Assembly: GCA_001972305.1 (NCBI GenBank)
Contig: BDDD01000372.1
Span: 87,237-151,236 of the forward strand
DNA length: 64,000 nucleotides
Reading direction: 5' to 3'
Origin: Cephalotus follicularis
Taxonomy: Eukaryota; Streptophyta; Magnoliopsida; Oxalidales; Cephalotaceae
This document shows positions 44,972-55,562 of the stretch, piece by piece. Made by a program: the position numbers and the translations under genes. The first letter of the stretch is position 1, and every line of letters begins with the position of its first letter. Under the pieces are notes generated by a model. It made no database searches. It was given only the letters and a program-made list of their open reading frames with translations, and was not told where the DNA came from.

Positions 44972-45965
44972 TTATAGAGCCCGGAAACTGTCTGCTTTAT
45001 CAAGTCTAGCTGTACCTGAGCTTGATGACTCACCCATTGCATCAGGAGAAGCTGCTGCTTGTGCTGAGTCTCTCTTTAAAGAAGTTGGTAATCCAGAGAC
45101 CTCCTGAATTATTGTTATTAAAAAAAAAACATAATCTAAAATTGGCCTAATATATCCGATTATTAAATCGATACTTTCATTTATGCAAGAGACCAAATAT
45201 ATATGGGTTTAGGGTACTTGTTAAGCACTTTTCTGATTGGTTCTTATCAATTGAACCAATCTGAAATGTGTAATATTTAGTCAAAATTGATGTTTTCGAC
45301 CAATCAGAAAAGTGTTAACAAATGGCTTTAGGGCACTTGTTAACAAAATCAAATATATCAATACCATGTGGCCCATATAGTTCATGACCTCATGACCTAT
45401 AATTAGTGATATTTGTGATTTATTCAAGTAAATAGATGCTGTAATGATGACTGATGAGAGTTTAAAACAAGAAACACGAAATTAATATACCTTGAATAAA
45501 TGCATCCTTAAATCAGAAGGACGAACTTGATTTCCAATACAAGCCATGACAAATTTCGAATATTGAAACAACACATCAGCAGCAGCTTGCTTTTTCTCTT
45601 CAATCTGCATTCATGTTATTACGTTTGTTTAAGCATATTTTATTAAAAGAGAAAGCCATTTCTATCATTAAGTAATCTAGCACATGGAATTTCAATCATA
45701 TCCAGTATCAAAAAGGGAGATACCCAATTTGATCACGAAATAATTAAAATAAATTATCAAAGAAAATTAATGAATAAATAAAATTGTTAGATATTGGGGA
45801 GTATACTATTCTCTTGCAAAACAATACAGAATTAGGTGAAAATAATTGAAGGTTGATTTAGATAACCATAAACATAAAAGATATAAAAAAAAAGATGAGG
45901 ATAAAATGTCACAAATTGCAAGCAATTAAAGGATCAAATTTAAAAACCTCGTAATCGTCTTTCAT
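44972..45965 (-). CDS. Small conserved-looking protein of 87 residues, three exons, function unknown
   Basis: Exons on the minus strand: 45,965-45,948 (six codons, MKDDYE), 45,604-45,491 and 45,103-44,972, all phase 0 with GT-AG splice sites. The product continues IEEKKQAAADVLFQYSKFVM, then ACIGNQVRPSDLRMHL, and ends DKADSFRAL. It has a charged N-terminal helix, a central hydrophobic and Cys-containing stretch and a Ser/Ala-rich tail; no signal peptide and no clear membrane span. I have the impression of a small plant-conserved family but cannot name it, and assign no function. It would be missed by ORF-length filters because of its tiny first exon. The first exon is the least certain part. 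Confidence 0.6.
45211..45344. mobile_element. Short fold-back MITE
   Basis: The arms ACTTTTCTGATTGGTTC (about 45,227-45,243) and GACCAATCAGAAAAGT (about 45,297-45,313) are inverse copies, and TTAGGGTACTTGTTAA / TTAGGGCACTTGTTAA flank them in the same direction. It lies between the small gene's exons 2 and 3. Confidence 0.6.
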
Positions 45966-46099
45966 GGGTGAAAACTTCGATTATTTGCGAGACTTTCCAG
46001 CTTGCAAATCACTTGCGACTGCTGTTATGCAGCCACTCTGGTTAGCTAAATATTTGTGCGTTATAATAAAATAATTAAATAAACATAAAATTAACGAGT

Positions 46100-46173
46100 G
46101 GCCTATTAGCTCAGCTGGTTAGAGCGTCGTGCTAATAACGCGAAGGTCGCAGGTTCGAGACCTGCATGGGCCA
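46100..46173 (+). tRNA. tRNA-Ile (anticodon AAU)
   Basis: A 74-base cloverleaf. The acceptor stem GGCCTAT pairs with ATGGGCC (one G-T pair), followed by discriminator A. D-arm GCTCAGCTGGTTAGAGC, anticodon loop CTAATAA with anticodon AAT, T-arm CAGGTTCGAGACCTG. Box A and box B promoters are intact and no intron is present. It stands alone in the spacer between the small gene and the histidine kinase. Confidence 0.97.
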
Positions 46174-46178
46174 ATCTG

Positions 46179-46189
46179 TTTTACTTTTT
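46179..46189 (+). terminator. Pol III T-run terminator of the tRNA gene
   Basis: TTTT (46,179-46,182) and a second TTTTT (46,185-46,189) start six bases after the tRNA end, the expected place for RNA polymerase III release. Confidence 0.8.
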
Positions 46190-47093
46190 CGTGGGTTGTT
46201 TGGTGCTACTAGAAATACACAGGTAGGAGCCGAAGTAGTACTCTTGCTATTCTACAGTTGCCTGCTATTCTTTTACCGACTCAATTTACGAATGACTGTA
46301 TAAGCGCTTTAAAAATTAACTAAAACAACCTACCTACATTACTGCTGATCATTAACTTTTGAAATATGATTTTTGTTTTTATTTTTATTTTTATATAAAA
46401 AGTTTTGTTTCCTATTAATAGTATTTTTTTTTTGTTTCAAAAAAATAGAGAGAAAGATAGATTAAGTAACCGCCTGCATTACTTATAATCTCATGATCCT
46501 TATCAAAAATATGTTGAAACCAAAAATAAGGATCTCACTGAAGATAATATCGATTATACATGAAGACGAGGATAAAATTCACCAACGAGAGATTATGTGA
46601 GTGCGAAGTTAAGGGTTCAAAAAGAGAAATATCACTTATATTTTTTTATATATAATTGTTTGACCAATTGAACTAGTCAGATCAAACACGAACCTCTTTC
46701 GGAATTAAAGTCCAATCCTGGTTTTAAAACATTGATTTTACTGTACGAATAGAGAGATTTAGGCGGGCTAATAGCGAGTGGACTTTGCCCTTCCCTTTCC
46801 TTAGACTTGCAGTAAAGCTGAACAAGTTTACTTAGTTTGCACTTGAGCTTCAATCTCTAATAGTAATAAAATATGATGTTATCGACATATAAACCCTTAT
46901 CAAGTGTCCTTAGACACTAATTAACAATGCCAATATACAAATTTCTTATACCACCATACAATAAAGTTTAAAACAAGATGTTGGATGCTATAAACAAAAT
47001 TAAGCATAATGCCAAATAAAAAACATCCACCTTTACATATGATACCTGATAAAGCACCAAAACATTATGTTAGATTGGGATTGACATAAGAAG
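46190..47093. other. Spacer between the tRNA and the kinase 3' end
   Basis: AT-rich; the last part (about 46,900-47,093) is the likely 3' UTR of the kinase gene. Nothing else seen. Confidence 0.45.
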
Positions 47094-50000
47094 TTAGGAC
47101 GTTGTTTTAGTGAGGGAAAGAATGGTGGACACCATTAGCTTATAGTCTATTGGCTTTGTCAGATAAGCATCCATGCCCACTTCCAAGCACTTGGCTTCAT
47201 CTGATGACATCGCATGGGCTGTCAGTGCAACAATGGGGATGTGAAACCCCGTTCCTGCTTCTGATTTCCTGATTGCTTTTGTCGCTTCGTAACCATCCAT
47301 CTTCGGCATCTGTGTTCGAATACAGATATAAAATGTTTCAGAAATTTATGCCATGGCCATTCTGCAGCACTAGTTCATATAGTAATAAATTTGAGAGAAA
47401 GAAGAATTACAAATTAAAAAAAAAGACCATTTTCAATGTTAATTCAAGGAAGAATATTAAACAACTAGTTCATTTGTTAGCATTTACTTGGCAATCCATT
47501 AGGATCAAGTCATATGGAGGGGATTCCCGAATTTCTGCTCGAGGTCTTGTATTCCCATCTTGCAAGAGAGACTCCCTTCTACAGTCTTCTATGCTAAGCA
47601 TGCAGTTCAGTGCATCGACTGCCTGCATTCCATCTCCCACAGCAATAACTGTGGCTCCCATTTTTGCCAGCATTATGGTTGCAACTCTCTGGAGTACAGG
47701 TGTATCTTCTGCTAGCAGAATCCTCAGGCCTTCGAGAGATTTGTGTTCCTTCTCAGCTTTGCTTGAATATGAATCGCCTTGTTCCTTAGGACAGTTGAAG
47801 ACTAATTGATTATCCTGGCATGCTGAATTTTCACATTGAGGTTTTGTAACTGTTGAAGTGGATGCTTGTTTGTTGCACATTAAATCATGTTTTGCATCTT
47901 CAGTTTCGTTGAAGTTTGGCCTATTCTGATGTAGATTCTCTGTCCTCTGACCGTTTTCTTTAAAAAATTGATCAGTCAATTCACGGAAATATTGCGGTGA
48001 AGTAGACTTTGTGGATTCAATCTTATATTGAGGTGAATTAGACTTCATGGATTGTTCTCCTTGTTTCTCTTCAATATGAAATGGACTTACACTCTTAGGA
48101 GCACACTTTTCAGATGTATCAGAGTCGTCAGAGCTGGCAATGTCAAAATGAGTGGAATCAATCTCAAGGCCTTCGTGCAAATCACCTTCTTTGGTTGTAG
48201 CTCCTGAAGCATTCAAAATTTTCTTTTGCAGTTCAAGGTTTTTCTCTTTTATAACAGATTCCAGAATACGAACCATTTTCGTCTTGTACAGTGGTTTATG
48301 GAGCATTAATCGATGGCCTTTCCTGCGGATCTCCATCTTCGTAACATTTGAGGTATCATGATTTAGCATCCATGCAAACTTTGATTTGCCAGAGAACCTG
48401 TCAAGGTAGCTAAGCTGTTCCTTCCATATATCCGTGCTCAAGTCAAGCAGCCCTACATCAACAACTATGATAAAAACTGGGTTCCTCATGCCCTGAATGT
48501 TCAGCACTTCAGCTCTCAAAGGTTCACTCAGCGAAAACTGAGCATCAAAGCCATTATTATGGCTTCTGCTTGGGAAAAGTTCTCGAAGGATTTGTGCCAG
48601 TTCATTCCACTCAGATGCTTCCAAACTGCACACTCCATTTTTAGACAACCACTGGGACATAATCAATCTACTCATGCTGCCATGTAGTGCAAGGAGGACC
48701 TGCATTCACATTCTAGTATATCAGTGTCAGCGTTAGCTGATTGATAATCCAAACAAATGAAATGGAATGAGAAATGAATCGTCATTGAGATTGTCAAGTA
48801 AGCAGCTTCTAATTTAGTTGTATGGTAAAACAGATAAGAAAATGTAATGATGAGTGCCACGATTACTATTGCCTTGGTTTGAAAAGAGTAAGGGTCACAC
48901 AATAATAAAATGTTTTCTGCTCCAGAGAAATGTAATTTACTCACTACTACACTATGCTGTGCAAAATCTACATGACAATACTGCTCTGTGCCATCTGCCG
49001 GTGTACTGAGGAGCAAGCATAGTTGCATTAAAGTTCCTGGGCCATTCTTCTTAAGCACCTTAATTTCTCCACCCATCTTGCTAACCTGCTATCACAAGGG
49101 AAAAGCTAAAAGGGTGCAGTAATATGTAATTCGCTGCTAATATCATTTCTTTTGTATATCATTTCAGCATAATAGTTTGGTAGCTGTTCAGGGGCTAATC
49201 AGACTTGACTCAATCCTTTACTAGGAAAATTTGGACATTTGGTTGTGGATACATGTATCTAAGAAGCATTGCTCACCAAGTTTCGCACAATGCATAGTCC
49301 TAGACCAGTGCCACCATGCCTGAAAATGGAAAATGTGTCAGGAAATAAATCTGGAAATTTCAATAATTGATTTCCTTCGCTTGATTATAATTTTTGAATG
49401 TATATATGTTTATTGTGGCAATTCAAACATCAAAAACCTTATAGCAGATTGCATGGCACTCAGTCACCACTTCTGGATCTACTTACGTTCTAGTTGTTGA
49501 AGGATCAGCTTGCTCAAAGCTCTCAAATACAGACTCCCATTTGCTTGGATCAATTCCTACAGAATATGACAGACAGGAACGTAACTGCAAATGGAGTGTC
49601 TCCTTTTTCAATAAATGCATTAATTTTGAAGCATTTCAGAAACGTTTGAGACTCATACCACAGCCTGTGTCATCAACTTCAAACCAAAGAATCACTTTGT
49701 TGTCTTTCTCACTGGCCTTCTCCAAATGGCTCCCAGGATGCTTCAACTTCGCCTTCAGTGCACAACATGATTTCTTCAGAAGGATAGGAAACTTTCCAGA
49801 AGCATTCAAAGTGTTTGAGTTCTCACACCATCCACGCAGAATAATATGACCCGCTGTAAGCCACATGAAAAAGTTATACGTAAGGTAAATTCTGTAAATA
49901 ATTCTGTTGGTACCTTTACATCACTATTCCGGATAGCATACAATTGTAAATTCTTAATTTGGGTACAAAATTTTTTTATCCATATTGAGCTTTCTTGCTT

Positions 50001-53000
50001 ACTTAGAAATGCAACTTGTCATAAAAGACGAGTAAGCATATGTAACTGAAGATTGTCTTGAAGAGATGTGGCATAATCAACAGCTCTTGCTCTCTTCAGG
50101 GCTCTAAGGGGTTCACATACTGATCACTTGTTTTGGTTGTTTTAAATCAAACAGCTATCCTTGCTTTTTATTTCCCCAAGTTGGATAGTGGTCGAATAGT
50201 AGAAGTACTAAAGAATAAGAATCCAACAATTTGGATATGAATCTATAGTCTTGTGGATGAACATTGATTTCAATGGATTGAAATGTCAGGGGTGATGAGC
50301 TCTCGAGAGGAAATGACAACTTACAGACACAAACAAAAGAATGAAGTTCAAATCAAGTTCACAAGGGGCCATTTATTATGTAGCCCTCCAAAACCAAACT
50401 GAGTGAGCAGATGATATAAGAGTATAGGTGGGTTATACATAAAGATATCAGTATGATTTTTTTCCATCATGAATAGAACACTCTGGCTTCTGTTCTCTTT
50501 TGTAGAGCTCAAGTATAATAACTCACAGATTTTTTTTTTTTTTTTTTGTTGGGGGGGGGGCGGGGGGCAAAATTTCTATACATGAAATTGGCAATGTTCT
50601 CATTTGTTATGTTACATTAATTCAACAGCAGTACTGAATGATTAAGGCTATCAAAATTGGCAATACAAATATTACACTCACATGTTGTAAATTTGATGGA
50701 ATTGCTTATTAGATTTGCAAATATTTGAACAACTCTCGCAGAATCTCCGCAAACTAATTTTGGCATGTCATCTGATGAAGAAAAAGAAAAATAATGATGG
50801 CAGAAACAAAAATCCACATACTAACAATTATATGTTTCAATTGTGCTGTCTTCCACTAAGATGATTGAAGTTATACCAGAGATATCCAAAACATTCTCCA
50901 CATTGCGATTAATGCACTGCACAGAGAACATGTCAACAAGTCCTTCGAGTTCTCGTCCCAAGTCAAACTCAGCTTCTTCCAACACCAGTTTTCCAGATTC
51001 TACCTGCAATCCGAGAGTAGGAACATGATTAATTTTGGTTAAAGTACTTCCGGAAACAAATCTCCGTAATCTTAGAACTGCATTTTTCTGATAGTATATG
51101 AACAAGACAAGATTTATGCAGCCGTCTTCAATGTATGAAGACAGAAATAGTTTGATATTCTTAATTAGTAAAACAACTCATAGGTAAATAATTTTTCTTT
51201 TCCTAGTACCTCACCTTGCTCAGATCCAATATGTTGTTAAGAAGCCGAAGCAGAGCAGTCGAGCATTTTCTAATCTGGGTAACTGTTGCATATTGTTCAT
51301 TTGTGAGGCAGTCATCACATATAAGAATATCCAGCAACCCAATCACTGCAGCCATAGGTGTCCGTAATTCATGACTGAAATACAAGGAAAAAATACTAAT
51401 GGCTTGTAATTTGGTCGATACTTATTAATACTTTCTGCATTACAAATATCAAATCACCTCATGTTTGCTAGAAATTGGCTTTTATAGTTGCTTGACGCCT
51501 CTGCCCTTCTTCTCGCATCAAGATGGCTTATTAATTCTGCTCTCAGTTTCATTTCCTTTGAAACTCCGTTTGTCAATATTAATATGCAAACCCATCCAAC
51601 TACTAGGATAATTACAGATGAAAATATCAATATGACCAATGTTTTAACTGTTCTTTCATCTACCTTCCCCATTATAAATTTTCTGGGAATGATGATAACC
51701 CCCACCTGCACTAAGTGCAACTCAATTCAAGTTCGTGCCAAATGATAATAAAAAAGTAGAAGATAATCGAACAAAAACGTGAAGGTTAGAACAATTTTCT
51801 TGTGGCATTTAGGTTCAAATTAAAACTAAATCAAATAACAGACATGTTTTTTAACATCTTCTACCCGGACTCTGACACTTTATGTCCAAATTGACTATGA
51901 CATAGCACATAAAATTTCAATGGAAGAGAAGTGGAAAGATACTGTCAAAACTTACCATTGGCAGTCTCTTAAGATTTAGAAAAAATGAGTCTATATAATG
52001 TTGCTGGTGCCCAAGTTTGGCATTCTCTACATGAACCACATGGCCTGGAGGAAGCTTGTTGCCATAGGCTCTCTGTAACCACTCTGCTCCCTTCTGTATC
52101 ACAGGATCCTCAGAGTCAGTAGCCATCATAAGCTTGGGCCCTGTTGTGGTATTCCTTAATAGAGATGCATTTGTGGAAGTAGCAAGCAAGTAACCCTCCT
52201 GAGAAGTCAAATATATATGCCCACCATGGACTTCAACAAGTTCTTTCATCAGCTGACCTACACTATAAAATGCTGTAGTGACACCAACAACAGCAACTAT
52301 ACTTTCATTGGAAGGGTCCCAAACAGGTAATGCTGCAGAAAGCAATGGAGAATCTATAAACTTGCTCACTGCTACATGCCATGATGCTACACCATCAGGT
52401 ACTTGTGGAGGTCCTGCAATATTGATTAGATCATCTGGGGGGATTTGCCTTGGTTTTCCTATTCTTACCCCAGTGACAGGATCCAGAGATTCCCGATACC
52501 AGATTGCAGAAAGGTTACTGCGTAAAGATTGATCATTCCACCCTTGATGCGATGACAGCATATTGGAATCGTAAGTCCTAGCACAGTTACTGATTGAGTA
52601 GTTCACAAGATCAGAATAGATGTAAAATGTATTGTTGCTCCTGTGATCTCTATGGAATGCCTGGACAAAACCATTTTTGTAATTTATAGTTATGGAATTG
52701 AGAGCTTTTCGACTTGCAAACAAAGCCCACGTTACATCCCTCATCACTTGGTACAGCTGATAAGAGTCAAAAGGTTTAAATATAATTGTCAAATAATTCC
52801 ATTTACATATGATTTACCATAAAAAAAAAAAAGGTATTTAAGAATAGATAATCAATCTCAACTTGTTCTGCTTGATTCACAGGCTTGTTGTAACGTCTGA
52901 TAACATACTCTGACAGCTTAACCTGGGCTGTGGTTATCTCGGAGGTGGAATTCAAGATGTTCCACATCCGCAATATGGGACGTTGCAGAAGTTCGTAACG

Positions 53001-53809
53001 AAGGCCATACGCTAAGCTTTCCAGTGATTTCCTTGTGTAGATCCTCGTAAAATGCCATGTTAGTATGGTTAGCAGCCCAATTAAAATGGCTAACATTACC
53101 TGCATAAAATCATTGAAAGGCTACTGTGTCATATTTAATCAATGAGCACTTCTTTACTCTTCAAAATAAGCTTCTCTAGTTGAATCAATGTATAGTGGTC
53201 TCATGAGCACAATAAGAGCATAAAATATGAAGACTGCATCACCATATATTCTTTTATCTACAGGTTCGAACCCACAAGAAACGTTTGGAGTGGGCTAATA
53301 TATTTTGAGACTTAGTAGCCATGTAATTTTTTTCGTTAGTATTTGAAGCTTAATCCATTTTCACCGTCCAGTTTTGGCAAATCAAGTACACTACTACATA
53401 ATCCCACATGCATATAAACATTTGTTCATTTTGCATTTTTGTTAGATACAGTCCATGTAGACACGATCACGCATAAGATAAAAGTATGACAAACTCTTAT
53501 CATTGTTTGTGTCTACGTGTTGCATCCATCCAAAATTTTTCTTCGCGTAGAGTGAAGTTGATATCATTGAAATTCCCAAATGCAGTACCAGCGAAAGAGA
53601 AAAGCTTGACCAACCATGATGGCTAGACGAGCTACAAAGACGCTGTAGTAGGAGGAGAGGCAACGAGTGCTTGCATACTGGAAGTCCTCATCTTGTTCGA
53701 CATCCCTGTGGAAAACTCTTCTACCACGTGGAACTGATGAAACTCTTCTCCATGAAGTGGCAAAACCAGAAATTCTATCAAACACCTTTCTCAATCTTGT
53801 ACTCATCAT
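47094..53809 (-). CDS. AHK1: AHK1-like osmosensing hybrid histidine kinase, 13 exons
   Basis: Membrane receptor that senses osmotic change and starts a His-Asp phosphorelay. Exons (minus): 53,809-53,615; 53,099-52,863; 52,756-51,956; 51,705-51,458; 51,374-51,215; 51,003-50,877; 50,771-50,682; 49,853-49,659; 49,556-49,487; 49,319-49,277; 49,085-48,945; 48,699-47,488; 47,309-47,094. They total 3,735 bases and 1,244 residues (Arabidopsis AHK1 about 1,207). First membrane span about 62-85, extracellular sensing region about 90-410, second span about 432-455. H-box SHELRTP with His495, N-box NLISNSIKF (about 609-617), G1 DDTGCG (680-685), G2 GGTGLGL (710-716). A degenerate receiver-like part follows, then a full receiver with ILLAEDTP, phospho-acceptor Asp1171 and Lys1225 (TKPID). 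All catalytic residues are present. The N-terminus is shorter than in Arabidopsis; two ATGs sit together at 53,809 and 53,806. Confidence 0.93.
50530..50568 (+). repeat. Homopolymer T then G tract in kinase intron 7
   Basis: About 18 T, then GTT, then ten G, C and six G on the plus strand, inside the intron 49,854-50,681. It is C-rich then A-rich in the kinase transcript. Confidence 0.85.
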
Positions 53810-54740
53810 TGGTGCGTTTAGAGCTGGTGATTCTTCACAACTTTCAACACATTTGCTTCTCTTTCCACTAATTCTCTTTAAACTACTGCATTGGAGAGAG
53901 AGAGAGAGAGAGAGGAGAAAACATTAATTCTTGATTGGGCGTTTTTAGAAGAGAAAAAAAAAGAAGAGAGATGACAAGAAATAAAATAAAATAAAATAAA
54001 AAAGTATTTTTTTTGTTTGAATATTAAGAAAGAAAATAAAAGAATATTTTAATTTATATTTATTAAGATAACAAAATAACTCAAAACTTTATTTTATCAT
54101 TATAATTATTATTTATTTTTCCTTTTTCTAGTAATAGGACATATATTTGTGTTCACTTTATTGCTTACTTTGATTTTTTTTATGAATACTTTATTGCATA
54201 CTTTGATTTTTTTTTATGAATACTTTATTGCATACTTTATTACTACTCACGAGAACTAACAATATAATATGTTATTTGGGAGTTAGGGAGACCATTTTTA
54301 TATTTGGTAGTATTATTTGGATTATTTCAATAGTGATTGACATTATTGTAATCGGTAATATTGAAATGAAATATAGGTAATTTATACATATTAAAAAATC
54401 ATTAATATACCATTTTCTTTTCCTTCTCTTTCACTCTATTTTTAGAGGAAAAAAAGAAAAGTCAATTTATTTATGACATCAATTATTTTCTTTTTTTTAA
54501 AAAAAAAATCAACCAAACAAGATTGGAGAAAAATAATTATGTTATTTCTTTTCTTTTCCCCTTGATTTCTTTCATCAAATCAAGCTGTAAATGTATATTT
54601 TTTTACACCTCAATTATTTTTCTCTTTTTTTCTCTAATTTTTTTCTCTTTTTTCACCAGAAATTTACACGTGGATTAATACCTATCACTTGACGAATTAT
54701 ATATAACAGAGATACTAAGTAGTACTAAATTTGTTTTCGA
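53810..54740 (-). promoter_or_regulatory. 5' UTR and promoter region of the kinase gene
   Basis: A (GA)n run at 53,892-53,914 (CT-rich in the gene's direction) is typical of plant 5' UTRs. The frame stays open upstream of the chosen start but contains no in-frame ATG before the CT run; the ATG at 53,922-53,924 is in another frame. Further up the DNA is A/T homopolymer-rich with no recognisable motif. Confidence 0.45.
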
Positions 54741-54744
54741 GAGA

Positions 54745-55562
54745 AAGAGAGGATTTTAAGTGGGGTGTGTGTTTCTTTTCTTAAAAAAAAAAAAAATTAA
54801 CACTTGTTTGTTTCATATATAATTGGTTAATAAGTTAAAAAGAAAGAAATAATATGTATTTATTTAGGGTTGTTAATTTTTTTTTGGATAAAAAGATAAC
54901 TATTATTAAAATAAAGGTCAGATACAATGATCGGACAAGCTGATCAGATAAGGCCATAACGATCATCAACAATAACTCCATAACGACCATAAACCATAAC
55001 ATAAAAAACAGGATAAACCGAACACATAAGAAACAACATGAAGTTGAAATCTAAGCTTTGATAATATGCACTGATGTCAGAAGATCCATCTGTCGAAGAC
55101 GAATCCACCCATGCTGACCATCATTAGCGGTTAAAAAATGATGTTCTTTAGTAGTAGTTGTCTCAACAATTACTGTGACTTCCACTGTCACTCATCTGAA
55201 CTAGGGAAAGATCAAAAGAAGGAAAGCAACAAATGTTTTTTGCATAAACCAAACCATCTTCTCCAAGCTAGTTTAAAACTCTAGATCAGGCCTTAACAAG
55301 GATAGATCTGGGATAATTACATACAAATTTGGTCGATAGAACATCATATCTGGATTATTCAAGCCACTTAGAAAAATTAGGACAAAAAAACCAAATTAAC
55401 AAATAAGAACAACAAAAGAACGACAAATAAAAACACATATGGACGCCTACCCCTTACGAGTTAATGAGCAAGAGAAAGTTTTTTATTTTTCTTTTAGAAA
55501 GAAGGTTGGGAATAGTTTTTACAATTTTATTTTTCAATATTTAGGGGTTTTACTCGCATATG
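54745..55562. repeat. Left half of a diverged repeat pair around a solo LTR (blocks B and A)
   Basis: Block B (about 54,745-54,830, GAGAGGATTTTAAGTGGGG) and block A (about 55,205-55,535, AAGAAGGAAAGCAACAAAT to TTTTCAATATTTAGG) recur on the other side of the LTR in the order A' (58,250-58,580) then B' (58,860-58,940), all in the same direction. Between B and A lies a piece (54,885-55,200) that I do not recognise. No gene is supported. Confidence 0.6.

Noticed and set aside
47273-47809. 178-codon plus-strand ORF
   Set aside because: It overlaps the receiver-domain exons of the histidine kinase on the other strand and is a shadow frame.
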